Positions 24,741 through 34,248 of a stretch of 64,000 nucleotides of DNA are shown here, in pieces. The stretch is from assembly GCA_020425605.1 (NCBI GenBank), contig JAGQRH010000001.1, positions 1-64,000 of the forward strand, written 5' to 3'. The DNA comes from Planctomycetota bacterium (GTDB taxonomy: Bacteria > Planctomycetota > UBA8742 > UBA2392). Position 1 is the first letter of the stretch. Every line of letters starts with the position of its first letter. The translations under genes and the position numbers were made by a program. A model generated the notes under the pieces. The model had not been told where the DNA came from and did not search any database. It worked only from the letters and a program-made list of their open reading frames with translations.

Positions 24741-24939
24741 GATGTCCTACCAAAAGGTGCGGTAGGGTAGCGAAGAGTGGCTTCACCGCAATGCCTCGGA
24801 AGGCGGCAGGTGTCAGTCGGCGCGCGGTACAGAGTGTCTGAGTGTGCGAAGGACTACAACCGCGGCCTCGGGCAGAGCACTCAGAGATCTCGGAGCAATG
24901 CAGTTCTCTGCGCGCCATGGCCACGGTGCGACGCCGCAG

Positions 24940-25683
24940 CTATGTCGCTGCGACTTCCGGCTTGGCGGGCGTGACCAGTGCCGCGGAGGGCTTCAGCGCC
25001 TGCCGGAGGCTGAGGACGTGGCCGGCAGCGGCGAGCGGCACCAGGTATGCAGGCAGCCAGATGTAGGGGAAGCCGGCCACGATTTCAGGGCCCGGCTGCA
25101 CGAAGATCTTCTGCATCGGCCCCGGCATCGACAGCACGGCGTGAGCCAGCACATTGGCGAGAAGCGCCAGACCAAGGACATTCCAGCCGATCACCAGCGC
25201 CTTGTTGGGACGCTTCCAGACCAGCCATGCAACCAGCGGCGCTGTCAGCCCGGTGATGATGTCGAAGTTTCGTCCTTCAAAGCTGAGCAGTTCCGGGCCG
25301 ACGCCGTTGACCGCGAGCATGAACAACACCAGCTCAACGGGCACCCGAAACACCTGGAAGCCGATCAGTTTCGGCGCACTCAGCGAATCCACCATGCGCC
25401 GCCCGACCGGCCCGAGCGTCAGCACAAGCATGGCAATCATGGTGAATGCCAGCACCGGCAGGTTCGGTGGAATGCGGTCCGGAGATGGCGTAAGCATGCC
25501 CGACAATGCGATCCCGGTCGTGATGCCGAGCCACGCGAAGATCGTCAGTGCGGCGATCGCGAAAGCACGCCCGCGGGAGGTGTGACCCCGCCATGCGTCA
25601 TTGACGGCGCGCAGCACGAGCGTCACGCAGGCGAGTACCAGAGTAACGAAGAACAGGTCAACGACGATCTGCGGCATCTGCAA
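24940..25683 (-). CDS. Conserved multi-pass membrane protein
   Basis: 247 aa with about seven hydrophobic helices: near residues 6-26, 41-62, 74-93, 112-130, 146-160, 166-190 and 205-225. Internal phrases FAWLGITTGIALSGMLTPSP, NLPVLAFTMIAMLVLTLGPV and MQKIFVQPGPEIVAGFPYIW. This pattern resembles an uncharacterised bacterial inner-membrane family; I cannot assign a function. A short space from the MarR gene (25739, 55 bp) on the same strand suggests a shared transcript. Confidence 0.7.
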   Translation of the reverse strand: MQMPQIVVDLFFVTLVLACVTLVLRAVNDAWRGHTSRGRAFAIAALTIFAWLGITTGIALSGMLTPSPDRIPPNLPVLAFTMIAMLVLTLGPVGRRMVDSLSAPKLIGFQVFRVPVELVLFMLAVNGVGPELLSFEGRNFDIITGLTAPLVAWLVWKRPNKALVIGWNVLGLALLANVLAHAVLSMPGPMQKIFVQPGPEIVAGFPYIWLPAYLVPLAAAGHVLSLRQALKPSAALVTPAKPEVAAT

Positions 25684-25738
25684 CCCTCCGCGCGACGCTG
25701 GCCGTTCTAGCGCAGACTAGTTGCAGATGCAACGATAA

Positions 25739-26179
25739 TCAGAACCCGCGAAGGCGCTTGCTGACTTTGTAGAGGGTGTCCATGCCGCCCTTGCCGAGTG
25801 TTTCTTCGGCCGCGGCTTGCGCCACGCGCCAGTAGGGGATGGCCTCGGCAAATTTGGCGCGCCCGGCTTCGGTCAGTTGCAGCGAATGTGAGCGGGCGTC
25901 GGCGCCGGGCTGCTTCTCGATCCAGCCATTACGCTCCATGCGGTCGACGTTGCGGCTGAGCGTGGATTTGTCCAGTTTGAGTGCATCGCACAGCGCGGCC
26001 GGCTGTACGCCGCCGGTATGCTCCAGCGCGACCAGAATGGTCATCTGCGCAGAAGTCAGTCCGACATTGCGCAACGCGTCGTCGTAGATGCCGGTGACAA
26101 CCCGGCCAAGAAGTCGGGTGCGGCTGGCGAGGCAGGCAATCGCAATCTCGTCCGCCGCCTGTTTCAGTTGTTTGGCCAT
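25739..26179 (-). CDS. MarR-family transcriptional regulator
   Basis: 146 aa from ATG at 26179 (MAKQLKQAADEIAIACL); an ATG at 26218 would add a non-family leader. Winged helix: LTSAQMTILVALEHTGGV, LCDALKLDKSTLSRNVDRMERNGWIEKQPGADARSH. MarR dimers usually repress nearby genes and release DNA on binding phenolic or lipid-like ligands. It is divergent from the fatty-acid desaturase (151 bp between starts) and upstream of the 24940 membrane protein, so either may be controlled by it. Confidence 0.92.
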   Translation of the reverse strand: MAKQLKQAADEIAIACLASRTRLLGRVVTGIYDDALRNVGLTSAQMTILVALEHTGGVQPAALCDALKLDKSTLSRNVDRMERNGWIEKQPGADARSHSLQLTEAGRAKFAEAIPYWRVAQAAAEETLGKGGMDTLYKVSKRLRGF

Positions 26180-26330
26180 ACAACCGATTCTAGAGCACAA
26201 TGCAGCAGACGCAATCACCGGATGACCGATAGGTCAGTTATTGCCTGTCATGGCCGTCGTGGCAGGATACACTGGCGCATCCTCTTTGGCCGTGGTGGGC
26301 CGAGGCGTTTCCTGTTTAAGGGTTATCGGA

Positions 26331-27428
26331 ATGGCTAAGACGTTTGATCTCGCACCGGATGAGAAGATCGATTGGCTCCGGACGCTTCCGTTCTGGGTGT
26401 TTCACCTGGTGCCGCTGGCGGCCATCTACACCGGCGCGCCGTGGTACTCGTGGCTGATCTGTCTTTTCCTCTATTACGCGCGTGTGTTCTTCATCACGGG
26501 CGGCTACCACCGCTATTTCTCCCATCGCAGCTACCAGATGGGCCGCGGCATGCAGTTCTTCATGGCGCTCGGCGGTACGAGCTCGTTCCAGCGCGGCGTG
26601 CTTTGGTGGGCTGCTCACCACCGCCATCACCACAAGTATTCGGATCAGCCCGAAGACGTCCACTCACCCAAGCGCGGCTTCATGTGGAGCCACATGCAGT
26701 GGTTCCTCGCCAAGAAGCACTTTGATGTCCAGTGGGACCTGATTCCGGACTTCAAGGATAACCCTGAGCTGAAGTGGCTGAACAAGCACGAGTTCGTCCC
26801 CGGCACACTGTTGATGGCGGCGGTCTTCTTCGCCGGCTACGCCATTGAGACGCTGGTCTATCACAACCCGCACGCATGGACGTCGGCGGCGGGCGTCTGC
26901 ATCATCGGCTTCGTGCTGTCGACGATCCTGCTGTGGCACGGCACGTTCACCGTGAACTCGCTGGCGCACGTGTTTGGCAGCCGCCGATTCGCCACCCGCG
27001 ACACCAGCCGTAACAACCTGCTGATCGCGTTGCTGACCGGCGGCGAGGGCTGGCACAACAACCACCACCACTACCAGGCTGCAGCCCGCCAGGGTTTCTA
27101 TTGGTGGGAAGTCGACATGACCTACTACATCCTCAAGGGCTTCGAGAAGCTGGGCCTGGTTCGCAACCTGCGCCAGCCGCCGGAGCGCATACTGAACAAG
27201 CACCTCATCAAGCAGGGCACGGCCGATCTTGGCATGTTCCACGCCCAGTACGAGCGTGCCGTTAAGGTGCTGGCCAACGTCCAGTTCAAGACGGCCGAGC
27301 AGAAGAAGGCACTGGAAGATCTGCTGGTGGCAACGCGCGGCAAGATCGACGAGATCGCCCGCATGTCCGGCGAAAAGGCCGAAGAGCTGCTCAGCAAGAG
27401 CGAGCCCGAACCGGAGCTCGTGGCCTGA
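26331..27428 (+). CDS. Fatty acid desaturase (acyl-CoA/acyl-lipid delta-9 type)
   Basis: 365 aa from ATG at 26331. Introduces a cis double bond into fatty acyl chains using a membrane di-iron centre and O2. Three histidine boxes: HRYFSH (about residue 60), HHRHHH (about 98) and HNNHHH (about 241), with the delta-9 context GGYHRYFSHRSYQM and GEGWHNNHHHY. Membrane helices lie near 19-48, 72-85, 166-184 and 193-215. The C-terminus (about 290-365) is a charged, helical extension ending in EPEPELVA. Family assignment is firm, exact substrate unknown. The MarR regulator upstream is a probable controller. A hairpin (27460-27486) follows. Confidence 0.95.
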   Translation: MAKTFDLAPDEKIDWLRTLPFWVFHLVPLAAIYTGAPWYSWLICLFLYYARVFFITGGYHRYFSHRSYQMGRGMQFFMALGGTSSFQRGVLWWAAHHRHHHKYSDQPEDVHSPKRGFMWSHMQWFLAKKHFDVQWDLIPDFKDNPELKWLNKHEFVPGTLLMAAVFFAGYAIETLVYHNPHAWTSAAGVCIIGFVLSTILLWHGTFTVNSLAHVFGSRRFATRDTSRNNLLIALLTGGEGWHNNHHHYQAAARQGFYWWEVDMTYYILKGFEKLGLVRNLRQPPERILNKHLIKQGTADLGMFHAQYERAVKVLANVQFKTAEQKKALEDLLVATRGKIDEIARMSGEKAEELLSKSEPEPELVA

Positions 27429-27459
27429 GTGTCGCGCTAAATCCAAGTGGTTAAATAAA

Positions 27460-27486
27460 GCGGGCCGCCTGAGGAGTGCGGCCCGC
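27460..27486 (+). terminator. Terminator-like hairpin after the desaturase
   Basis: GCGGGCCGC (27460-27468) pairs with GCGGCCCGC (27478-27486) around a nine-base loop. No long T-run follows. A second hairpin (TTTCGGCAG/CTGTCGAAA, about 27514-27535) lies before the next gene. Confidence 0.5.
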
Positions 27487-27641
27487 CACTACAACCGGTG
27501 CTGAGGGAGGCACATTTCGGCAGAAACCTGTCGAAACTTGGAGGAGGACAATTCCCCAACCCCGGCTAATCAAAGAATATAACGACGGACCAGCGGCGGC
27601 AAGCTCCGCATTTTTCAGAATTGTGAAAGCAGCCAAGATCG

Positions 27642-28487
27642 ATGTCACAAGTCCCGGACGCGCAACTCCTTACAACCATCGCTGAGCGCGTTGACGAGAT
27701 CCAGCTGCGCTACTTCGACAAGTTGGAATCCGCACAGATCGAGCACAAGGGCGAGCGCCACCGCGACTTGCTGACAGTAGCCGACTCCGAGTCGGAAGCC
27801 GCCATCATCGACGCCATCCGCAGCCGCTTTCCTGACCACGGAATCCTCGGCGAAGAGACCGGGGTGGACCTAACGGCCAGTGACTGGGTCTGGATCATCG
27901 ATCCCGTCGACGGCACCACCAACTTCGCCCGCAGCTTCCCGTTCTTCGCCGCCAGCGTCGGCTGCTGGCACAAGGGTCGCCCGGTGCTGGGGCTGGTCGA
28001 GGCGCCCTACCTGCGCGAGCGTTTCATGGCAGAGGCCGGCTCGGGCGCCACGTTGAATGGCAAACGCCTGCGAGTCAGCGAGACGCCGGATGTTGCCCAT
28101 TCGATTCTCGCCACCGGCTTTGCCTATGTGCGCAACGAGGTCGAGCGCAACAACGTCGACAACTTCGGCCGCCTGATCCTCAAGTGCCACGACATCCGCC
28201 GCCCGGGCGCCGCCAGCCTAGACCTGGCCTATGTCGCGGCCGGGCGTTTTGACGGGTACTGGGAGCCCTACCTGAAGCCGTGGGACTGCGCCGCGGGCTG
28301 TCTGCTGGTGACCGAAGCGGGCGGCAAGCTGACCGACTTTGCAGGCGGCGACGACTGGCTGTTCGGCGCCAACCTCGTTGCCAGCAACGGGCTGATCCAT
28401 GAAGAACTGCGTTCCGAGTTGTCCGGGACTGAACCGGGATACGAGCCCTGGGGCCGAGAGGTCGAGCGGCAGCTTCGGGGCGCGTAG
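27642..28487 (+). CDS. Inositol monophosphatase-family protein (IMPase/HisN-type)
   Basis: 281 aa. Mg-dependent phosphatase acting on inositol phosphate, histidinol phosphate or a related sugar phosphate. Metal-binding residues: E in ILGEETG (about residue 73), the WIIDPVDGTTNFARSFPFF motif (about 90-105) with three metal/phosphate residues, and the C-terminal PWDCAAGCLLVTEAGG. Size fits. Which substrate it uses cannot be decided from sequence; histidinol-phosphatase and myo-inositol-phosphatase are both possible. 70 bp upstream of the next gene, same strand. Confidence 0.92.
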   Translation: MSQVPDAQLLTTIAERVDEIQLRYFDKLESAQIEHKGERHRDLLTVADSESEAAIIDAIRSRFPDHGILGEETGVDLTASDWVWIIDPVDGTTNFARSFPFFAASVGCWHKGRPVLGLVEAPYLRERFMAEAGSGATLNGKRLRVSETPDVAHSILATGFAYVRNEVERNNVDNFGRLILKCHDIRRPGAASLDLAYVAAGRFDGYWEPYLKPWDCAAGCLLVTEAGGKLTDFAGGDDWLFGANLVASNGLIHEELRSELSGTEPGYEPWGREVERQLRGA

Positions 28488-28556
28488 CCTCAGTTCTGGT
28501 CGCCGGGCGTATTTGAACTAACCTGTGTCAGCAACCTGAACCCAAACGCGAGCCGC

Positions 28557-30509
28557 ATGGACACGCTTGTCATCGTCCGCAAGATCCGCGAGGCGGAGGC
28601 CCTGGCCGACGCCGGCAAGCACGGCGACGCCCGGCGTTTGCTTGAGCCCTTGCTGACTGACGACGCGCTGACCGAGACCCACCGCAAGCTGGTCCACAAG
28701 AAGATCGACCTGTTCAAGAAGCAGCACGAGCGCATGACGCGCATTATCTCGCGGCGTGCGACCTCGGTCAGCACCCGCGACGAGGCTGACCAGTCCTCAG
28801 CGCGCACGGCCATCCGGGCACCGGTTTCTGCGTCGGACAGGCCGACGGAAATTGCAATCGAGAAAGACAACAAGTCGGAGCGCCCAACCGACCTGACCCT
28901 CGAGAAGGACGTGCCGCAGGGGGCCGCCACCGAGGTCGTGCCCAAGGCGCGCGACGTGGACACCGAGGTGCCTGAGCGGGGCCACCGCCTGAAGGTCGAG
29001 CCGCGCAAGAGCCACCAGAGCAGCGGTATGTGGAACGCAGTCGATGACCGCCGCGAGGTCAAGCGCCCGCCCGACCCAAGTGATTCACAGGAACTCGCGC
29101 CCGTTGCCGGCAGTGGCCGGCTGGATGCCGTGACAGAGACGTCCGACGAAGATCCGCGCAAGACCGACATCTTCCTGTCGCCACCCGTTCATGATTCCGT
29201 GGTGCAGGTGGCGCCCGAAGACGACAGCGCGCCGTCCATTTCGCGCTTCACCAGCAAGGGCGACAAGCCGGTCTACGCGACCGGCAACGACACGCCCGCG
29301 CCGTGGCACGACACGCCGGTGCCGCAGTCCGGCTCATCGCGCACGACCTCCGTGAACGCAACTCCGCCCCCGGTTTCGGTGCGCGACAGCGTCGTGGTCA
29401 GCGGCTCGGACACGCTGGCCGTGCCTGCGCTGCCTGACAAGGACGACGATTCAACCTACCTGTTGGCGGACGATTACTTCACCAGTCGGCCCAGCGCCCG
29501 CAACCGCGAGCGCAGCAACCCCGAGCTGAAGGCACTCGCGGACCGCCTGCCCGACGACGACCTTCGCCGCGAATTGGCACTCGAGGTCGTCAAGCTGCGC
29601 GAGCAGCTGGAGAACTCCGGAAAGGACAGCCGCCGGGAAGGCACCCGCGCAGGCTCCCGCAAGATCGAGCGTGAAGACCGCCCGGAATCGGGCTCGTTCC
29701 ACATCCCGGCCAGCCAGGTCAACACGATCGTGCGTCGCGCGGCGGGCACGGACCAGATTGAAGTCCACATGCCCGGACGCGACGAAGACGCGTCTGAGCT
29801 GCAGGTGCTGCGCAAGGACAGCGTGCGCGGCGAACGGGTCGGTGCCACGCCGACGGACCGCATTGCGCTGGCGCAGGACTACATCGATGCGAACCAGATT
29901 GCCAAGCCCGGCATGCTGAAGCCCGTCGCGACGTGGCTTGGCGTGCTGGTGGTGCTGGGCGTGATCGCCTGGGGCATTCATCTGGGCTGGCAGTCGGTGG
30001 CGGGCAACAAGGTCGCACTGACCTCGGTGTCTGAGCAGGGCGTGGCAGACGTGCTGTTGGGTGCGCGCCTGAACACCGTCGACGACTTCCGTGGACGGAA
30101 TAACGAGGCCAGCCCGCAGATGCAAAGCAAGTCGCGCGGCTGGATCGTCAACTATGACGAGACCGAGGAGGCGCGCATTACGTCCGTGACCGTGCCCGGC
30201 CCCGGCTATTCGGACACGGCCGCGCGCCAGTTCGAGAACCTGACAGTCTCATTCGGCAGCCATGACCTTTCATCCGCGGACGGGTTCTCGCGCAAGCAGG
30301 TTACGGCCGCGTTCGGCGAGCCGTCGGCCCAGTCACGCACCGCCGAGGGCGAGCCTGTCTACCTGCGCTTTGACTCGCACCAGGGCAGGGGTGTGCTGGA
30401 GTTCCGATATGACCCCGGCGACATGGAAACCCCGGTCTGGATTCGCATCTACGACGCGACGGCCAATCCCGAGCCCCCGTCGCTGGCTGACTATGAGTGG
30501 GGGTCCTGA
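28557..30509 (+). CDS. Large single-pass membrane protein of unknown function
   Basis: 650 aa. Residues 1-65 are a helical, probably TPR-like segment (VRKIREAEALADAGKHGDAR). Residues about 75-420 are disordered, rich in Ser/Thr/Pro/Asp, with near-repeats such as PTEIAIEKDNKSE and PTDLTLEKDVPQG. One membrane helix lies about 463-481 (WLGVLVVLGVIAWGIHLGW). The last 165 residues form a compact domain (VADVLLGARLNTVDDFRG ... VWIRIYDATANPEPP), probably outside the cytoplasm. No family recognised. The cytosolic tail is long and acidic/Ser-rich, as in phospho-regulated scaffolds, but that is speculative. Confidence 0.7.
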   Translation: MDTLVIVRKIREAEALADAGKHGDARRLLEPLLTDDALTETHRKLVHKKIDLFKKQHERMTRIISRRATSVSTRDEADQSSARTAIRAPVSASDRPTEIAIEKDNKSERPTDLTLEKDVPQGAATEVVPKARDVDTEVPERGHRLKVEPRKSHQSSGMWNAVDDRREVKRPPDPSDSQELAPVAGSGRLDAVTETSDEDPRKTDIFLSPPVHDSVVQVAPEDDSAPSISRFTSKGDKPVYATGNDTPAPWHDTPVPQSGSSRTTSVNATPPPVSVRDSVVVSGSDTLAVPALPDKDDDSTYLLADDYFTSRPSARNRERSNPELKALADRLPDDDLRRELALEVVKLREQLENSGKDSRREGTRAGSRKIEREDRPESGSFHIPASQVNTIVRRAAGTDQIEVHMPGRDEDASELQVLRKDSVRGERVGATPTDRIALAQDYIDANQIAKPGMLKPVATWLGVLVVLGVIAWGIHLGWQSVAGNKVALTSVSEQGVADVLLGARLNTVDDFRGRNNEASPQMQSKSRGWIVNYDETEEARITSVTVPGPGYSDTAARQFENLTVSFGSHDLSSADGFSRKQVTAAFGEPSAQSRTAEGEPVYLRFDSHQGRGVLEFRYDPGDMETPVWIRIYDATANPEPPSLADYEWGS

Positions 30510-30570
30510 TGCGAAGGGGTGGCGCGAACCTGCATAATGCTGCTATCGTTCGGCACGCCGAAAGGACCGA

Positions 30571-31503
30571 ATGAAAATCCGTTTCTGGGGAGTTCGGGGC
30601 AGCCTTCCCACGCCGGGGCCGGAAACGGCCCGCTACGGCGGCAACACCACGTGCATCCAGGTCATTCGCGACAGCGGCCCGTTGATCATCATCGACGCGG
30701 GCACGGGCATCCGTGCGCTGGGCGACCAGCTGATGAAGGCTTCCAAGCCTCCGTTCGACATCAAGCTGCTGGTCACGCACACCCACTGGGATCACATTCA
30801 CGGCTTCCCGTTCTTCGTTCCTATCTACACGCCCGGCAGCAAGGTGCAGGTCATGGGCATCGGCCCGCTGCGCGAAGGCAAGAGCTTTGAGCAGGTGATG
30901 CGCGACCAGATGACCTACAGCTACTTCCCCGTCGAGAACACGATGCTCGACAACGTGGTCACCTACGAAGACTGGAACAAGCGCTTCCCCGATGGCGTGG
31001 AGAAGAGCTTTGAATTGTGCGAGGGAGTGAAAGTCACGCTGAAGCTGACCAATCACCCGGTCTACTGCATCGCCTACCGCATCGAAGCTGACGGCAAGAG
31101 CTTCATTTTCACGGGCGACCACGAGCCATGGGCAAAGACCACAACCGATGACCGACCCGGCGACACGCGCGAGTTGTTCCGCATCATGAACCACCGCATG
31201 GTCGAGTTCTGCCGCGGTGCGGACCTGATCGCGATCGACACGACCTACACGCAGGCCGAGTATGAAAGCGCCGACAACCCCGCGCTCAGCAAACGCGGCT
31301 GGGGCCACAGCCACTTCGAGTTCAACATCGGGTTGGCCAAGCAGGCCGCAGTGAAGCGAATGGGCTTCACGCATCATGATCCCACCCGAACCGATGACGC
31401 GCTCGACCGTTTAATGAAAGAGACCTACCTGCCCATGGCAGCCAAGGAAGCGCCCGACACGGAGTTCTTCGCCGCCAGAGAAGGCATGGAAGTGGAGCTG
31501 TAA
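30571..31503 (+). CDS. Metallo-beta-lactamase-fold hydrolase
   Basis: 310 aa. Two-zinc hydrolase fold with the signature LLVTHTHWDHIHGFPFF (HxHxDH, about residues 69-75), IIDAGTGIRALG, and later His/Asp ligands in FIFTGDHEPWA and the GFTHHDP segment. Related proteins include phosphodiesterase- and PhnP-like enzymes and receptor-linked hydrolases. Strong match to the uncharacterised MBL group that starts MKIRFWGVRGSLPTPGP; the substrate is unknown. Followed by the next gene after about 70 bp. Confidence 0.92.
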   Translation: MKIRFWGVRGSLPTPGPETARYGGNTTCIQVIRDSGPLIIIDAGTGIRALGDQLMKASKPPFDIKLLVTHTHWDHIHGFPFFVPIYTPGSKVQVMGIGPLREGKSFEQVMRDQMTYSYFPVENTMLDNVVTYEDWNKRFPDGVEKSFELCEGVKVTLKLTNHPVYCIAYRIEADGKSFIFTGDHEPWAKTTTDDRPGDTRELFRIMNHRMVEFCRGADLIAIDTTYTQAEYESADNPALSKRGWGHSHFEFNIGLAKQAAVKRMGFTHHDPTRTDDALDRLMKETYLPMAAKEAPDTEFFAAREGMEVEL

Positions 31504-31571
31504 CGAGTCTGGAATCTGGCGTCCGGGGTCGGCTTGCGATGACACCAGACACCGGACTCCGGACTTTTGAA

Positions 31572-32468
31572 ATGGCCAAGAAGAAGCTCGACCTCAATAC
31601 GCTCGAACTTCCCGACGACAAGAAGCGTCGCGGCTCGTACATCGTGCGGCTGGCCCTTGCGCGCGTCACGCTGCACCAGCACCGCGATGCCCTGAAAGCG
31701 TCGTCACGCATGGTGATGGCATTGCCGGTGATTCAGGTTGCGCTGCTTGTCGGCGTCCTCAATGGCGAGTTCTGGCTGCTGCTGCTCGGGCTTGAGGGCG
31801 GGCTGATTGCCTGGCTGGCAGCATCGCAGATCTCGCGCCCTACACCTGAAAGCAAGGTGATCGGTTTCGGCATCGCGCTGCTGAACACGGTCCTGCTCAG
31901 TGTCACCGGCATCTTCCTCGGCAGCCAGGTGTTCTGGGTGACCGGGCTGCTCGGCATTGTTCCTGTGATCTACCTGCTGTTCAGCAACACCGGGCGTCAC
32001 ACACTGAAGCTGGCGTGGCTGCTGTACATTGGGCCGCTGCTGATACTGACTGCGTTCGCGGCAGCCGGGCGGGTCGCGTTGCAGAAGTCCGAGTCTGAGC
32101 AGGACCCGGCAAAGCGCGGCACGGAGCTGCAAGTCGCCTGGTGCGCGATGCTGCTGCGAGGCGGCAACGGTACCGAGCGCGCACTGATGCGCCTGCGTCA
32201 GGCGCAGACCGCCTTTGCCGCCGGCGAGTACGAAGCCGCCTACGAGTTCGCGGACGACGGCATCTACACGGGCGACCGGCGGCTGCGCGCCATCCCGGCG
32301 TCGTTGATCGGGACCGACTTGCTCGACAGCCTGATGCGCGTTAAGGCGCAGAGCTTTTACAACCATCGATGGGGCAAGGACGGCCAGATCTACATGCCGA
32401 TCAAGCCCGAGCCGCTCGACGAAGAGTCGCTGACCGATCCCACCACATCCGTCCGCTGGGGCTGGTAG
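31572..32468 (+). CDS. Multi-pass membrane protein of unknown function
   Basis: 298 aa from the ATG at 31572 (MAKKKLDLNTLELPDDKK), preferred over 31539 because that start adds a repeat-derived leader. Four to five helices lie about residues 46-64, 66-82, 96-116, 118-136 and 147-169. The C-terminal 120 residues are soluble, with TPR-like helices (RALMRLRQAQTAFAAGEYEA). No function recognised. Three bases before the convergent glycosyltransferase stop, with no terminator space. Confidence 0.7.
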   Translation: MAKKKLDLNTLELPDDKKRRGSYIVRLALARVTLHQHRDALKASSRMVMALPVIQVALLVGVLNGEFWLLLLGLEGGLIAWLAASQISRPTPESKVIGFGIALLNTVLLSVTGIFLGSQVFWVTGLLGIVPVIYLLFSNTGRHTLKLAWLLYIGPLLILTAFAAAGRVALQKSESEQDPAKRGTELQVAWCAMLLRGGNGTERALMRLRQAQTAFAAGEYEAAYEFADDGIYTGDRRLRAIPASLIGTDLLDSLMRVKAQSFYNHRWGKDGQIYMPIKPEPLDEESLTDPTTSVRWGW

Positions 32469-32470
32469 GC

Positions 32471-33607
32471 CTAAAGCTTCTCGAATAATTCCAGCAGTCT
32501 CTCGGCGCGCCGCCCGTAGGTGAACTCGCCGGCAATCTTGCTCGACTCGGCCGACAGGCGACCGGCCAATGCGCTGTCGCCCGTGACTTCCCGCAAGGCC
32601 GCGGCGAGTGATCCCGCGTTGCCGCCTTCGTAGAGTCTCGCGTTTGCACCGTCGAGCAGAACTTCCCGCACGCTCCCCACGTCAGCCGCGACGATCGGCA
32701 GGCCCATCGCCATGTACTCGAACAACTTCAGCGGTGACGTGAACCTTGAGCTGATGCTGTGTTCCGGCGGTAGCGGATGCACGGCGCAGCTGGCTCCTTT
32801 GACGTGTAAAGAGATGTCCTTCTGCGCCACGCGGCCAACGAGTTGCACGCGGTCGGTGATGCCCAGTCTGGCGACCTCGTCACGCAGGGCCGTTTCCGCC
32901 TCGGGCTTGCCGCCGCCGATCACCCTGAGCCTTAGCCCTGGTGACTGTGCGATCGCCTCCAGCAGCGTTGTCAAACCCTTCCAGAACTGCAACGTGCCGA
33001 TCCAGACGACGGTCTGGCCATCCGGCTCGAAGCACGGCTTGAAGACGTTCGTGTCGACGGCGCTCGGCACGACCACGCCCGGCCCGTTGAACCCGAAGCG
33101 GGAACGAATCTCATCCAGCAGCCCTTTCGTGATCGCGGCAACGCCGGCGGCCTTGGCATAGATGTCGCGCTCGAGCTCCGACAGCCGCCTCGCCTTGCGG
33201 TCGGAATCACCCCGGTCGCGCGCCCACATCTCGCCGACCAGGTGCGCCTCGTAGACCAGCGGCATCGCGACGCCCTTGTGCGAGGCATGAGCGGCCAGCT
33301 TGTCGCTGCGCAGCCAGAGCAAGCCCGCCTTCGACTTGCCCAACGCCTTGATGAATGCCCGGAAGAACACGCTGTTGAGCGTCAGGCCCATGCGCTTGTG
33401 GACGCTGGGCAGCGTCTGCAGCTTCAAGCCCGCAGGCAGCGTCAGCGCGAGTTGATCGGCGGCGTAGGCCTGCACGCGCTCGGCGCTGTCCGGCGAGTAC
33501 CAGGTGACCTCGGCGCGTCCTGCCACGGCCGCAAGGCTGCGCACGATTGCCGCCCAGCGTGCTCGGCCGGGATCGATCGGTTCATGGTGGGCAAACACAA
33601 CATGCAT
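32471..33607 (-). CDS. Glycosyltransferase family 4 (group 1)
   Basis: 378 aa from ATG at 33607 (MHVVFAHHEPIDPGRARW). GT-B fold transferase using a nucleotide sugar. C-terminal half: VVWIGTLQFWKGLTTLLEAI, LRVIGGGKPEAETAL, DRVQLVGRV and the donor-binding HSISSRFTSPLKLFEYMAMGLPIVAADVG. Likely cytoplasmic, acting on polysaccharide or lipid-linked sugar assembly; acceptor unknown. No wzx/wzy or other glycan genes are adjacent. Convergent with the 31572 gene, divergent from the ECF sigma factor (90 bp). Confidence 0.9.
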   Translation of the reverse strand: MHVVFAHHEPIDPGRARWAAIVRSLAAVAGRAEVTWYSPDSAERVQAYAADQLALTLPAGLKLQTLPSVHKRMGLTLNSVFFRAFIKALGKSKAGLLWLRSDKLAAHASHKGVAMPLVYEAHLVGEMWARDRGDSDRKARRLSELERDIYAKAAGVAAITKGLLDEIRSRFGFNGPGVVVPSAVDTNVFKPCFEPDGQTVVWIGTLQFWKGLTTLLEAIAQSPGLRLRVIGGGKPEAETALRDEVARLGITDRVQLVGRVAQKDISLHVKGASCAVHPLPPEHSISSRFTSPLKLFEYMAMGLPIVAADVGSVREVLLDGANARLYEGGNAGSLAAALREVTGDSALAGRLSAESSKIAGEFTYGRRAERLLELFEKL

Positions 33608-33697
33608 GCGGCCATTGGAGCGGCCCCGTATGATTGCCGCAAGATTCATGAGAACCGCCCGAACCATTTCCTCGCCAAGCGTCTCCTCAGGACAGGC

Positions 33698-34246
33698 ATG
33701 GACGTCGAACTGACAGCGCAGCTTCAGTTAGCGAAACAGGGCGATGTCCAGGCGTTCAGCTATGTGGCAACGGCCTTCCGCACTCGCCTTCTGGCATGGG
33801 CGACGGAGTGCACAGCCAACAGCCATACGGCCGAGGACGCCGCCCAGGAAGCGCTGATGATCGCTTTCACGCAGCTTGCATCGCTGCGCGAAGTCGAAGC
33901 CTTCCCCGGCTGGCTGCGGACCCTGACACGGACCGCCGCCTTCCGGCAGCAACGCCGCAAACGGCCGGACACGATGGCCGAGCCGGAAGCCGGAGAAGAC
34001 GAGCCGGACGCGGTGGTCGCCGCCGAGTTGAAAGCGGCAGTCCACGGGGCGGTACAGGAGCTGAGCCAGGCGCAGCAGCAGGTGATCGAGCGGCACTACC
34101 TGCGCGGCGAGAAGATCGAGGAAATTGCGGTCGCGCTGGGCCTGCCCACGGGCACGGTGAAGCGGCGGCTGCACGACGCGCGGGAGAAACTGCGCAGCAG
34201 GCTTTCGGGCTTCGGCCCGGCGTCAGACGACCAATGGAGAGGGTAG
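33698..34246 (+). CDS. ECF-type RNA polymerase sigma factor
   Basis: 182 aa from ATG at 33698. Region 2: AKQGDVQAFSYVATAFRTRL, DAAQEALMIAFTQLASLREV, FPGWLRTLTRTAAFRQQRRK. Region 4: LSQAQQQVIERHYLRGEKIEEIA, LPTGTVKRRLHDAREKLRSR. Reading ends two bases before the ATG of the PilT-like ATPase, so translation is probably coupled. No anti-sigma gene is adjacent. The C-terminus is short, without a sensor domain. Regulon unknown. Confidence 0.93.
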   Translation: MDVELTAQLQLAKQGDVQAFSYVATAFRTRLLAWATECTANSHTAEDAAQEALMIAFTQLASLREVEAFPGWLRTLTRTAAFRQQRRKRPDTMAEPEAGEDEPDAVVAAELKAAVHGAVQELSQAQQQVIERHYLRGEKIEEIAVALGLPTGTVKRRLHDAREKLRSRLSGFGPASDDQWRG

Positions 34247-34248
34247 CC

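Noticed and set aside
23505..24770. 421-codon open frame on the plus strand opposite typA
   Set aside because: Shadow of a strong, complete TypA gene; its residues are the mirror-frame output of high-GC codons and carry no family motif.
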